The notes beneath the pieces are model-generated. The model saw only the letters and a list, made by a program, of their open reading frames with translations, ran no database searches and was not told the DNA's origin. The translations under genes were made by a program, and so were the position numbers. 20,126 nt of DNA from an uncultured Clostridia bacterium (GTDB taxonomy: Bacteria > Bacillota_A > Clostridia > Oscillospirales > Oscillospiraceae): assembly GCA_946410505.1 (NCBI GenBank), contig CAMKAP010000009.1:1-20126 (forward strand), written 5' to 3'. Position 1 is the first letter of the stretch, and each line of letters starts with the position of its first letter. Positions 7,681-13,688 of this stretch are shown in pieces.

Positions 7681-7719
7681 GAGGTGTTTTCGTAGCCAAT
7701 GCGAAACCGCCTCTTTTTT
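7681..7719 (+). terminator. Rho-independent terminator
   Basis: GAGGTGTTTTCG (7681-7692) pairs with CGAAACCGCCTC (7702-7713) with one mismatch and one wobble, closing a 9-base loop, followed by TTTTTTATT. It is oriented to end the kinase/PqqD/radical SAM 1 transcript, now 200 bases beyond that operon because the inverted-repeat element lies between. Confidence 0.8.
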
Positions 7720-7766
7720 ATTGTCTGCCCGGGTGCCGGACAGATCGCGGAAGGAAAGGAGAACAC

Positions 7767-8714
7767 ATGGACGCTCTGCGCTTTCCCGAAGGCAGCTTTG
7801 CCGACTGGGCGCGGCAGTGGCTCGCCTCCCCCGAGACGGAGCTGAAGGATTCCAGCCGTGTCCGCTACACAAACATCCTCAATTCCTATCTGCTGCCCGC
7901 CTTCGCCGCTCTCCCGCCCGAAGCCTTCACGCGGGAAGCCGTGGCGGCCTATCGCCAGCAGCTGCTGCACACCGGCGGGAAAAAAGGCTGCGGCCTTGCG
8001 CCGAAGACGGTGACGGACGTGCTCTCCGTGCTCAAATGTGTTCTCCGCTACGCCCGGGACCGCGGCGCGCAGGCCCCCGACCTGCGCGGGCTGGTGGCCC
8101 GGCAGCAGCGAAAGCCGCTGCGCGTCTTCTCGGCGGAGGAGCAGCGCCGCCTGACGGCCTGGCTCGTCGCAAAACCCGACCTCTGCCGCCTGGGCATCCT
8201 GATGAGTCTCTACACGGGCCTGCGCATCGGCGAGCTCTGCGCCCTGCGCTGGGGCGACATCGATCTGGATTCCGGAAACCTCACCGTGCGCTCGACGCTG
8301 CAGCGCCTGCAGACCTTTGACGAGCGGCAGAAGACCCACATCGTCATCACGCCGCCGAAGAGCGCCTGCTCCCTGCGCAGCATTCCCCTGCCGGACTTTT
8401 TGATCGAGATCATCCGCCCCTACCGGCGCACGGAATCCTGCTTTTTCCTCACGGGTACGCCCTTTTATGTGGAGCCGCGCACCATGGAGAACCGCTACAA
8501 GGAGGCCCTGCGCGCCTGCGGCATCCGGGACGCCTCCTTCCACACCTGTCGGCACAGCTTCGCCACCCGCTGTGTGGAGCTGGGCTTTGACATCAAGAGT
8601 CTCAGCGAGATCCTGGGCCACGCCAGCGTGAGCATCACCATGAACCGCTACGTGCACCCCTCCATGGACTTCAAGCGCAAGCACATGAACCGGCTCTCCT
8701 CCCTGCTGGAATGA
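7767..8714 (+). CDS. Tyrosine recombinase (phage-integrase family)
   Basis: A 315-residue site-specific recombinase. Residues about 10-105 form the SAM-like DNA-binding core domain and 120-310 the catalytic domain. The catalytic set is complete: R153 in YTGLRIGEL, K198 in PPKSA, H259 and R262 in HTCRHSFAT, H285 in LGHAS and the nucleophile Y295 in MNRYVH, so the enzyme should be active. There is no N-terminal arm-binding domain, and length is typical of short integrases of Bacillota that act in element integration or DNA inversion. The start has AAAGGAG 6-7 bases upstream. It has no excisionase or relaxase beside it, so it is not obviously the integrase of a complete element. It converges on the radical SAM 2 gene with only 28 bases between the stops. 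Confidence 0.92.
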   Translation: MDALRFPEGSFADWARQWLASPETELKDSSRVRYTNILNSYLLPAFAALPPEAFTREAVAAYRQQLLHTGGKKGCGLAPKTVTDVLSVLKCVLRYARDRGAQAPDLRGLVARQQRKPLRVFSAEEQRRLTAWLVAKPDLCRLGILMSLYTGLRIGELCALRWGDIDLDSGNLTVRSTLQRLQTFDERQKTHIVITPPKSACSLRSIPLPDFLIEIIRPYRRTESCFFLTGTPFYVEPRTMENRYKEALRACGIRDASFHTCRHSFATRCVELGFDIKSLSEILGHASVSITMNRYVHPSMDFKRKHMNRLSSLLE

Positions 8715-8742
8715 CCGGCCCTGCCCTGCCGCGCTTTTCCCG

Positions 8743-9855
8743 TCACCTGGCCGGGGGGATCTGCTTCTGCTCCTCCTTCAGCAGGCGGTAGCTTTCCTCC
8801 GCATAGCGGCAGAGGTAATCCGGTACGCCCGCATAGCTGCCCGTCTCCAGCAGCGCGGCCGCCGCGCACACCTTGCAGACCGGCTTGTATCTGCACGCGG
8901 TGCATTTCTCCGGAAGCCGCAGCCGCCCTGTCTCTTCCGTGATCTCCTTCCAGGCGGCCGCAAAGCCTGTTTCAAACACCGAGACCGAGGGCTCCGACAT
9001 CACGACGCAGGGGCGCATCTTCCCTTCCCAGTTGATCGTAAACGAGCAGTTTCCCGCAAGGCAGGACACGTGTCCGTCTCCCCGGGGAAAGTCCGGGTCC
9101 TCCACCCGGGCGATCGCCTGCTCCACATACTGCTCGTAAATCTGCCTGTCGAACTGCAGCCTCAGGGCCTCCAGCGAGGCGGCCGCCGCCTTTTCCGGCA
9201 GCACGCGGTCCTGCTTTGAAAAAGGCGCGGATCTCTCCCGCACGGCGGGCATCATATAAGGGTCGATATGCACGGGGACCTTCAGCTCCTCCCCGATCGC
9301 AAATACCCGGCGCATGCTCTGCCGCACCGCTTTCGCAACGCTGAAGCTGAGCTTCACGTCGACGCCCCGCTCCCGGAGCAGCCGCACGGCGCGCACCGTC
9401 TTATGAAAGCCGCCGGGATAATGGCAGAGCCTCTCATAATCCTCTTCACAAGCCCCGTAGAGGGTAATATTGATCCGGCGGGGCGGGACCTTGCCGAAGA
9501 AGTCCGCCCAGGTCTCATCCAGCAGGGTCCCGTTGGTGTTGAGCGTCAGAACAAAGCCCATGCTCCGAAGCTCCGTATACAGACGCCGAAAGCCCGGGAA
9601 CAGCAGCGGCTCCCCTCCCGTCAGCAGGAGAAACAGCACGCCGCTCTCTTTCATCTGCCGCCCGATCTCCAGCCATTCCTCCGCCGTGCGGAGCCTTCCC
9701 TTTCGCTCCATCTCCTCCCGGCTCAGCCGGACGTAGCACATATTGCAGTTCATGTTGCAGAGCGGAAGCAGCTCCAGGCTGCCGTTGATGGGCGCTTTCT
9801 TCTCTTTTGCCCGGGAAATCAGGGTCCTTTCCACGGAGTCAAAATCATGCTCCAT
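8743..9855 (-). CDS. Radical SAM/SPASM peptide-modifying enzyme 2
   Basis: A 370-residue enzyme counted from the ATG at 9855; an alternative ATG at 9864 adds three residues but has GGGGAGG only 2 bases away, whereas the spacing to 9855 is 11. The radical SAM motif is CNMNCNMC (C33, C37, C40), GGEP lies at 80-83 and NTNGTLLDE follows. The SPASM cysteines are C265, C270, C283, C318, C321, C327, C330 and C349, the same pattern as in enzymes 1 and 3. It is the last gene of the minus-strand unit PqqD 2 / precursor A / enzyme 2, and a rho-independent terminator lies between precursor A and this gene, so it is expected to be made at lower level than the precursor. The likely substrate is precursor A. 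It is more diverged from enzymes 1 and 3 than those are from each other. Confidence 0.92.
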   Translation of the reverse strand: MEHDFDSVERTLISRAKEKKAPINGSLELLPLCNMNCNMCYVRLSREEMERKGRLRTAEEWLEIGRQMKESGVLFLLLTGGEPLLFPGFRRLYTELRSMGFVLTLNTNGTLLDETWADFFGKVPPRRINITLYGACEEDYERLCHYPGGFHKTVRAVRLLRERGVDVKLSFSVAKAVRQSMRRVFAIGEELKVPVHIDPYMMPAVRERSAPFSKQDRVLPEKAAAASLEALRLQFDRQIYEQYVEQAIARVEDPDFPRGDGHVSCLAGNCSFTINWEGKMRPCVVMSEPSVSVFETGFAAAWKEITEETGRLRLPEKCTACRYKPVCKVCAAAALLETGSYAGVPDYLCRYAEESYRLLKEEQKQIPPAR

Positions 9856-9877
9856 GCAGCTCATCGCCTCCCCGTCA

Positions 9878-9910
9878 ATAAAAAAGAACCGGCAGCCGAA
9901 GCCCCGGTTC
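9878..9910 (-). terminator. Terminator or attenuator between precursor A and radical SAM 2
   Basis: On the minus strand GAACCGG (9910-9904) pairs with CCGGTTC (9892-9886) around an inner GC-TTCG-GC tetraloop, followed by TTTTTTATT. It lies 13 bases upstream of the radical SAM start. Partial read-through would give much precursor and little enzyme, a common arrangement in RiPP operons. Confidence 0.8.
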
Positions 9911-9949
9911 CGTATGTAAGCGTTTTAATTGCCATAATGTGCGAAAAGA

Positions 9950-10348
9950 TTATGATTTTTCAGTTTCCCACTCAGTTATATCCAATGCAGTTGTGCAATG
10001 GGTATTATTACCGTCCTCGCCTCTCCAGACTATGACTTTTGTCGACTTTCCACTAAAAGGATTATAGATATAACCATCCAGGAAAGCATCCGTAGCAGGA
10101 GCCTCATGGGTTTCACCGCAGGGACCATACCCCCCCAAGTTCTGATCATGATTCATTATGTAATTAAAATCATCCTGCAGGCCAGGCACACCATTGGTCT
10201 CCAGGTATACTTCATCAAAATCGCCAGCCGGAGCATCACATACAAATTTATACATCTTCTGTGCATGCCCGTCACTGCAGGACGCCACATAATCATTGGG
10301 CGTAAACTTCTCCGCCAGGATGACCGGTTCTTCCCAGTTCTTTCTCAT
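9950..10348 (-). CDS. Putative modified-peptide precursor A (132 aa)
   Basis: A 132-residue protein between the PqqD 2 and radical SAM 2 genes. Its N-terminus shares W-x2-P-x4-E-x-F-x2-N-[ED]-YVA with precursors B and C (W5, P8, E13, F15, N18, YVA 20-22, then C24); this block is the probable leader recognised by PqqD. The rest, rich in Asp, Gly, Asn and Tyr, has Cys at 37, 77 and 118 and includes YKFVCDAPAG and KVIVWRGEDGNNTHC. The last residue is Ser132. The core of more than 100 residues is far longer than that of most radical SAM RiPPs. GAGGAG is 10 bases before the ATG, which follows the PqqD stop by 1 base. I know similar unnamed small proteins from gut Bacillota with the FVPN-YVAAC and FxCDA patterns, but no assigned function. 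The precursor role is inferred from position, leader motif and enzyme pairing. Confidence 0.75.
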   Translation of the reverse strand: MRKNWEEPVILAEKFTPNDYVASCSDGHAQKMYKFVCDAPAGDFDEVYLETNGVPGLQDDFNYIMNHDQNLGGYGPCGETHEAPATDAFLDGYIYNPFSGKSTKVIVWRGEDGNNTHCTTALDITEWETEKS

Positions 10349-10349
10349 A

Positions 10350-10763
10350 TCAATGGATCTCCTCTAAAATCGAATATCTCAACATTTCGCTTACAAATCG
10401 TCTGACGGAGCTCCGGATCGTCTCTTCATCGACCTCGTATTCCGCCATCCCGCGGATGACCGCCTCTTGCGGCGTGCAGGGCTGCTCAAAGCACTTCCAC
10501 AGGAACACCGCCGTCCCGTTCGGCGAGAGGATCGCGTTCTCCAACAGGTTCCCTCTGCCTGCATCAACCGGAACGATCACATATTCTCCGGCAATCTCCC
10601 GGAGGATGAAGCCGGATCGGATCCGGTATTTTTTATTATCCGGGGGCACGTTGTCATGATAAGCTCCCGCCGGCTCATGCTGTTCCGGCTTTGTGCCTTC
10701 ACCGCCCCTCACGCCGCCCGGAGCCCGGCCACACGGAAACTCCGTCTGTTTTAAAGCTTTCAC
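10350..10763 (-). CDS. PqqD-like peptide recognition protein 2 with N-terminal extension
   Basis: A 137-residue protein starting with GTG at 10763. The PqqD core begins only at about residue 46: KYRIRSGFILREIAGEYVIV (45-64), then 'ENAILSPNGTAVFLWKCF' (75-92) and 'TPQEAVIRGMAEYEVDEETI' (97-116). It shares the block GFILREI-x2-E-x-V-[VI]-VPV with PqqD protein 1. The first 45 residues are Gly/Pro-rich with no match I recognise and no internal ATG; a GTG at Val39 is an alternative start, though the spacing of GGGAG to it is 14. Its stop lies 1 base before precursor A, so the two are coupled. Its role should be to bind the precursor leader for enzyme 2. Start position is the uncertain part. Confidence 0.85.
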   Translation of the reverse strand: MKALKQTEFPCGRAPGGVRGGEGTKPEQHEPAGAYHDNVPPDNKKYRIRSGFILREIAGEYVIVPVDAGRGNLLENAILSPNGTAVFLWKCFEQPCTPQEAVIRGMAEYEVDEETIRSSVRRFVSEMLRYSILEEIH

Positions 10764-10863
10764 GGAACACCATCCTCAATCTTTGCCAAAAACCGTTGTG
10801 CAGAGATGAATAGCAGATTGTCTCATTCATTCCGTCAATTCTCATTATCATCGCATGCGAATT

Positions 10864-10892
10864 ATATTAACCTCTTATCGGTATGATGTCAA
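10864..10892 (-). promoter_or_regulatory. Promoter for PqqD 2 / precursor A / radical SAM 2
   Basis: On the minus strand a perfect TTGACA (10892-10887) and TAATAT (10869-10864) are 17 bases apart, about 100 bases upstream of the GTG at 10763. It lies in an AT-rich 251-bp divergent intergenic region, back to back with the promoter of precursor B. Confidence 0.55.
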
Positions 10893-10960
10893 GCATTTTG
10901 TTAACTTTTGTTTGAGCATACTGTATCTTTCCTGACATTATGATTTTATATTTAGCTAAA

Positions 10961-10988
10961 TTGTTAATGTTTTTACGTAAAGTATAAC
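10961..10988 (+). promoter_or_regulatory. Promoter for precursor B
   Basis: TTGTTA (10961-10966) and TATAAC (10983-10988) are 16 bases apart. The sequence from the -10 box onward (AAAGTATAACACTCTG) is also present at precursor C on the other strand, which supports its being functional and shared. The expected leader before the ATG at 11015 is about 20 bases and contains GGGAGG. Confidence 0.6.
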
Positions 10989-11036
10989 ACTCTGAAATTT
11001 GGGAGGATACATAAATGAAAACCTGGACGATGCCGC
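10979..11036 (+). repeat. Conserved promoter/5'UTR/leader block, copy at precursor B
   Basis: Fifty-eight bases from the -10 box through the ribosome site and the first seven codons match the block at 13482-13541 on the opposite strand, with three substitutions and one 2-base gap. It contains GGGAGGATACATA before ATG and codes for MKTWTMP. The two copies form a long inverted repeat about 2.4 kb apart. Confidence 0.85.
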
Positions 11037-11458
11037 ATATCAGAATTGAGGGTTTTGCGGCGAATGAGTATGTCGCAGCGTGCTCAATTGCTGATGGTAT
11101 GCTCACCATTGAATGTGATTCTGAAAACGGTAGCCAATGGACGAGCGGAGGTAGCTATCGCCACACTTCCATTCCGGACTGTGGTGAGACTGTTACAATG
11201 ACTACTTCAGGCTGGGCAAATATTAAAGATAATGCAAATGTATGGACTGATAAGTACGGTAACGTCCTTGGCAAGGTCGACTTTGAGGCTCCAGACTATG
11301 AACAGGGCATGGAAACTACCATCTACAATATGCACTATTCAAAATCTAAGAAAATCTATTATTGGCATGTAGCAACTTATAACGGAAGACAATATGTTGT
11401 TGATGGTAATAATATTCACTGGGCTTATGCTGGCAAAACCCAAAATCCACAGTCATGA
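11015..11458 (+). CDS. Putative modified-peptide precursor B (147 aa)
   Basis: A 147-residue protein with N-terminus MKTWTMPHIRIEGFAANEYV and then AAC; W4, P7, E12, F14, N17 and YVA 19-21 fit the shared leader motif, and the Cys is C23. The remaining 124 residues are unlike A and C in order but similar in flavour: Trp at 42, 67, 77, 117 and 136, many Tyr, Asn and Gly, and only two more Cys (34, 56). The last residue is Ser147. GGGAGG lies 8 bases upstream of the ATG. The radical SAM 3 gene follows 354 bases downstream on the same strand, past a strong hairpin. The gene is visibly more AT-rich than the enzyme genes. The precursor role is inferred; alternative readings are a small secreted antigen-like protein, but no signal peptide is visible. 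Confidence 0.75.
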   Translation: MKTWTMPHIRIEGFAANEYVAACSIADGMLTIECDSENGSQWTSGGSYRHTSIPDCGETVTMTTSGWANIKDNANVWTDKYGNVLGKVDFEAPDYEQGMETTIYNMHYSKSKKIYYWHVATYNGRQYVVDGNNIHWAYAGKTQNPQS

Positions 11459-11472
11459 CATGCTAACTGAGA

Positions 11473-11515
11473 AACAGAGGGATGTGAAGAACACAGTTTT
11501 TCACATCCCTCTGTT
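11473..11515 (+). terminator. Strong hairpin after precursor B, terminator-like
   Basis: AACAGAGGGATGTGAA (11473-11488) pairs perfectly over 16 bp with 11500-11515, around an 11-base loop, starting 15 bases after the precursor B stop. The following bases GATATATAATTCTT are AT-rich but not a clean U-tract, so termination may be partial. It separates precursor B from radical SAM 3. The rest of the 354-bp interval up to 11812 shows only a weak possible promoter and no convincing gene. Confidence 0.6.
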
Positions 11516-11716
11516 GATATATAATTCTTAAGTATGAAGTGTTCTGAAAGCCCCTTTTAGCGCTGCTTGTTTAGATAACCACTTTGATGTTGAGGACTCA
11601 CATTTTTCACTCTGAAAGGACTCATGTATAGATTATACGTTCTTCTCAGGATGACAGACAAAGATAATGCTGTTGGGCGTGTATCAGCCCGCCATGTATT
11701 TTTTTATGATTATGCT

Positions 11717-11745
11717 TTGCGCATCCATGCTTGCTGTTGTAAAAT
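11717..11745 (+). promoter_or_regulatory. Weak possible promoter for radical SAM 3
   Basis: TTGCGC (11717-11722) and TAAAAT (11740-11745) are 17 bases apart and 67 bases upstream of the radical SAM 3 ATG. The -10 box is good and the -35 box poor. If real, enzyme 3 can be made independently of precursor B. Confidence 0.3.
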
Positions 11746-11812
11746 ACTGGGAGTCAACGGAGTTGCGTGTATTATGTGAAGCTTTTTTCAATGCATATGA
11801 AAAGGAGAGACG

Positions 11813-12931
11813 ATGATACCCTTTCAGGAAACGAACATCGGCGAAAAGCGCTTGTATGACATGGCGATCCGCCAGGGCATCCCACTGCACAGCAGCTTCG
11901 AGCTGACGCCGTTGTGCACCATGGACTGCAGCATGTGCTTTGTGCGCCTGAGCAAAGAGGAGCAGGAGGCGCAGGGCAAGCTGCTGACCGTAGAGCAATG
12001 GCTGGCGCTTGCCGCGCAGATGAAGGCGGCGGGAACGCTCTATCTGCTTCTAACCGGTGGCGAGCCGATGACCTACCCCGGCTTCAAGGAGCTCTACATA
12101 AAGCTGCGCGGGATGGGCTTTGTGCTGATGTTCAACACCAACGCCACCCTCATTGACGAGGCATGGGCTGACTTCTTTGCAAAGAACCCGCCGCGCCGCT
12201 TCAACATCACGCTTTACGGCGCCAGCGCAGAGGATTACGCCGCGGTTTGCAAAAACGAGGCGGGCTTTGAAAAAGCACTGCGCGGCATCCGGCTGCTGAA
12301 AGAGCGCGGACTGCCCGTCAAGCTCAGCGGGAGTCTGGTCAAAGCGAATCTCGCCTCGCTGGAGGACTATCTTGCGCTCTGCGAGGAGCTGGAAGTGCCC
12401 GTCATGACGGAGAGCTACATGATGCCCGCCTGCCGGGAACGCCCGCGTCCTTTCGACCGCTCCCAGCGCCTGAGCCCGGAGGAATATGCCAGGGCAAAGC
12501 TTCGCCTGCTCCCGACGCTGGAGGACCCCGGCTTTGTGCAGGAGGACCTGCGGCAGATGCTGGAGAACATCGAGCGCGACCGCGGGACCGTGGGCGACAC
12601 GACGGGCTTCAAATGCAAGGCGGGAAAATGCTCCTGCGCCATCAACTGGCAGGGCATGATGCGCCCCTGCGTACTGATGCGGGAGCCGGAAGTCGATGTT
12701 CTTGAGAAGGGCTTCCTCCCCGCCTGGGAAGAGATTCGCGCGCTCTGTGCCCGGGCGGAGAAGGACCCGAAGTGCGCCGCCTGCGCCTACCGTTCGATAT
12801 GCCCTACCTGCCCGGCCTCCGAGCAGGCCGAGACCGGGGAGATCGGCAAGGCGGCCGAGTATCTCTGTGCGTGTTCGGAGGCATTCGCGGCCGCGGTGAA
12901 AGAGCATGTGGCGCAAGCCGAAATACCGTGA
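11813..12931 (+). CDS. Radical SAM/SPASM peptide-modifying enzyme 3
   Basis: A 372-residue enzyme. The radical SAM motif is CTMDCSMC (C35, C39, C42), GGEP lies at 82-85 and NTNATLIDE at 108-116. SPASM cysteines are C268, C273, C286, C321, C324, C330, C333 and C352, plus an extra C275. It aligns closely with enzyme 1 through the barrel, sharing for instance YPGF[RK]ELY, PPRR-x-NITLYGAS and INWQG/LNWQG. AAAGGAG lies about 6 bases before the ATG. Unlike enzymes 1 and 2 it has no PqqD gene beside it, so it must borrow a recognition protein or act without one. It is flanked by precursor B (same strand) and precursor C (convergent), its probable substrates. Confidence 0.92.
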   Translation: MIPFQETNIGEKRLYDMAIRQGIPLHSSFELTPLCTMDCSMCFVRLSKEEQEAQGKLLTVEQWLALAAQMKAAGTLYLLLTGGEPMTYPGFKELYIKLRGMGFVLMFNTNATLIDEAWADFFAKNPPRRFNITLYGASAEDYAAVCKNEAGFEKALRGIRLLKERGLPVKLSGSLVKANLASLEDYLALCEELEVPVMTESYMMPACRERPRPFDRSQRLSPEEYARAKLRLLPTLEDPGFVQEDLRQMLENIERDRGTVGDTTGFKCKAGKCSCAINWQGMMRPCVLMREPEVDVLEKGFLPAWEEIRALCARAEKDPKCAACAYRSICPTCPASEQAETGEIGKAAEYLCACSEAFAAAVKEHVAQAEIP

Positions 12932-12965
12932 GTCGGGTCCGCGGAAAAGTCCTGCAGAAGTGAAA

Positions 12966-13004
12966 GCAGCGCCCCGGCGGGATTTGATCCCGCCGGGGCG
13001 TTGC
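12966..13004. terminator. GC-rich hairpin between convergent radical SAM 3 and precursor C
   Basis: The arm at 12966-12982 (GCAGCGCCCCGGCGGGA) pairs with 12988-13004 over 17 bp with one wobble, around the loop TTTGA. It sits between the convergent stops at 12931 and 13039 and can serve both strands; T-rich tails are short on both sides. Confidence 0.7.
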
Positions 13005-13038
13005 TTCGTATTATTCTGCACAGGCAGCAATATATCTC

Positions 13039-13503
13039 TCAGGAGTGATTGGCCGACGATTCAACAAGGTTAGACGGATGCCAATGGTCAGTGCCAGTAT
13101 TTGAGGCAACCCAATAAACATAGACTTTACCCCAGACAATGCGCCCAGATGTAGCGTAATCAAGAATAAGTCCCTGTTCCTGATACTGCTTTGCCTGGTC
13201 CGTGCTTTCTGTCGAAAGTTCAACCCAGCCAGTATATGCTCCAGAATGCGGCCAGTTATCCCATTGCCACTGACTCATGGACTGTCCTCGCGTATATGAT
13301 CCAGGATACGGAGGCCGATTATTATAGTCGGTAGCTCCCCAACCTGATGTTGATCCATCAAAATCAATCTGACATCTCGCACTATCCATGATGGCATAGA
13401 TCTGGGCTTCATTTGTAGTAAACGTATCGTAACACGAACCCGCTACATACTCATTCGCGCGGAAAGCCTCGACCGCCACACGCGGCATCGTCCAAGTTTT
13501 CAT
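13039..13503 (-). CDS. Putative modified-peptide precursor C (154 aa)
   Basis: A 154-residue protein with N-terminus MKTWTMPRVAVEAFRANEYV and then AGSC; the leader motif residues W4, P7, E12, F14, N17 and YVA 19-21 match A and B and the Cys is C24. The core is very rich in aromatic residues, with Trp at 55, 79, 81, 84, 93, 124, 131 and 141 and the run QWQWDNW (78-84); only one further Cys (C44) is present. The last residue is Ser154. It stands alone on its strand with its own ribosome site GGGAGG and -10 box, both nearly identical to those of precursor B, and converges on radical SAM 3. Few cysteines make thioether crosslinks an incomplete explanation for its modification. Precursor function is inferred. 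Confidence 0.75.
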   Translation of the reverse strand: MKTWTMPRVAVEAFRANEYVAGSCYDTFTTNEAQIYAIMDSARCQIDFDGSTSGWGATDYNNRPPYPGSYTRGQSMSQWQWDNWPHSGAYTGWVELSTESTDQAKQYQEQGLILDYATSGRIVWGKVYVYWVASNTGTDHWHPSNLVESSANHS

Positions 13504-13541
13504 CTATGTATCCTCCCATATTTCGCAGAGTGTTATACTTT
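13482..13541 (-). repeat. Conserved promoter/5'UTR/leader block, copy at precursor C
   Basis: Read on the minus strand, AAAGTATAACACTCTG (13541-13526), GGGAGGATACATA and ATG-AAA-ACT-TGG-ACG-ATG-CCG repeat the block at 10979-11036 almost exactly. The -10 box TATAAC is at 13537-13532; no good -35 box is seen. Conservation stops soon after the shared leader codons. Confidence 0.85.
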
Positions 13542-13688
13542 TCGAAATGCTGCGGCCACTACTCGCCGCATATTATTTACAGAGTCATTTTAACGGTTTG
13601 TATCCGCTTTGTCAAGAGTTCCTTTGCCTTTTTCCCTGAAAAATTTTCCAAATATTTGTAGAAATCGACCAAATCCGCGCCGCCGCGC

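Noticed and set aside
11608..11617. CACTCTGAAA, matching part of the conserved block upstream of precursor B, as a decayed extra copy
   Set aside because: Only ten bases match and the ribosome site and leader codons are absent; this can be chance.
11624..11779. A 51-codon frame before radical SAM 3, as a possible missing PqqD or fourth precursor
   Set aside because: It begins MYRLYVLLRMTDKDN and shows neither the PqqD core nor the leader motif; it probably covers the enzyme's own promoter.
3583..13503. Lasso peptide cluster, suggested by kinase, PqqD and NTase
   Set aside because: No asparagine-synthetase-like cyclase and no transglutaminase-like leader protease are present; three SPASM enzymes take their place.
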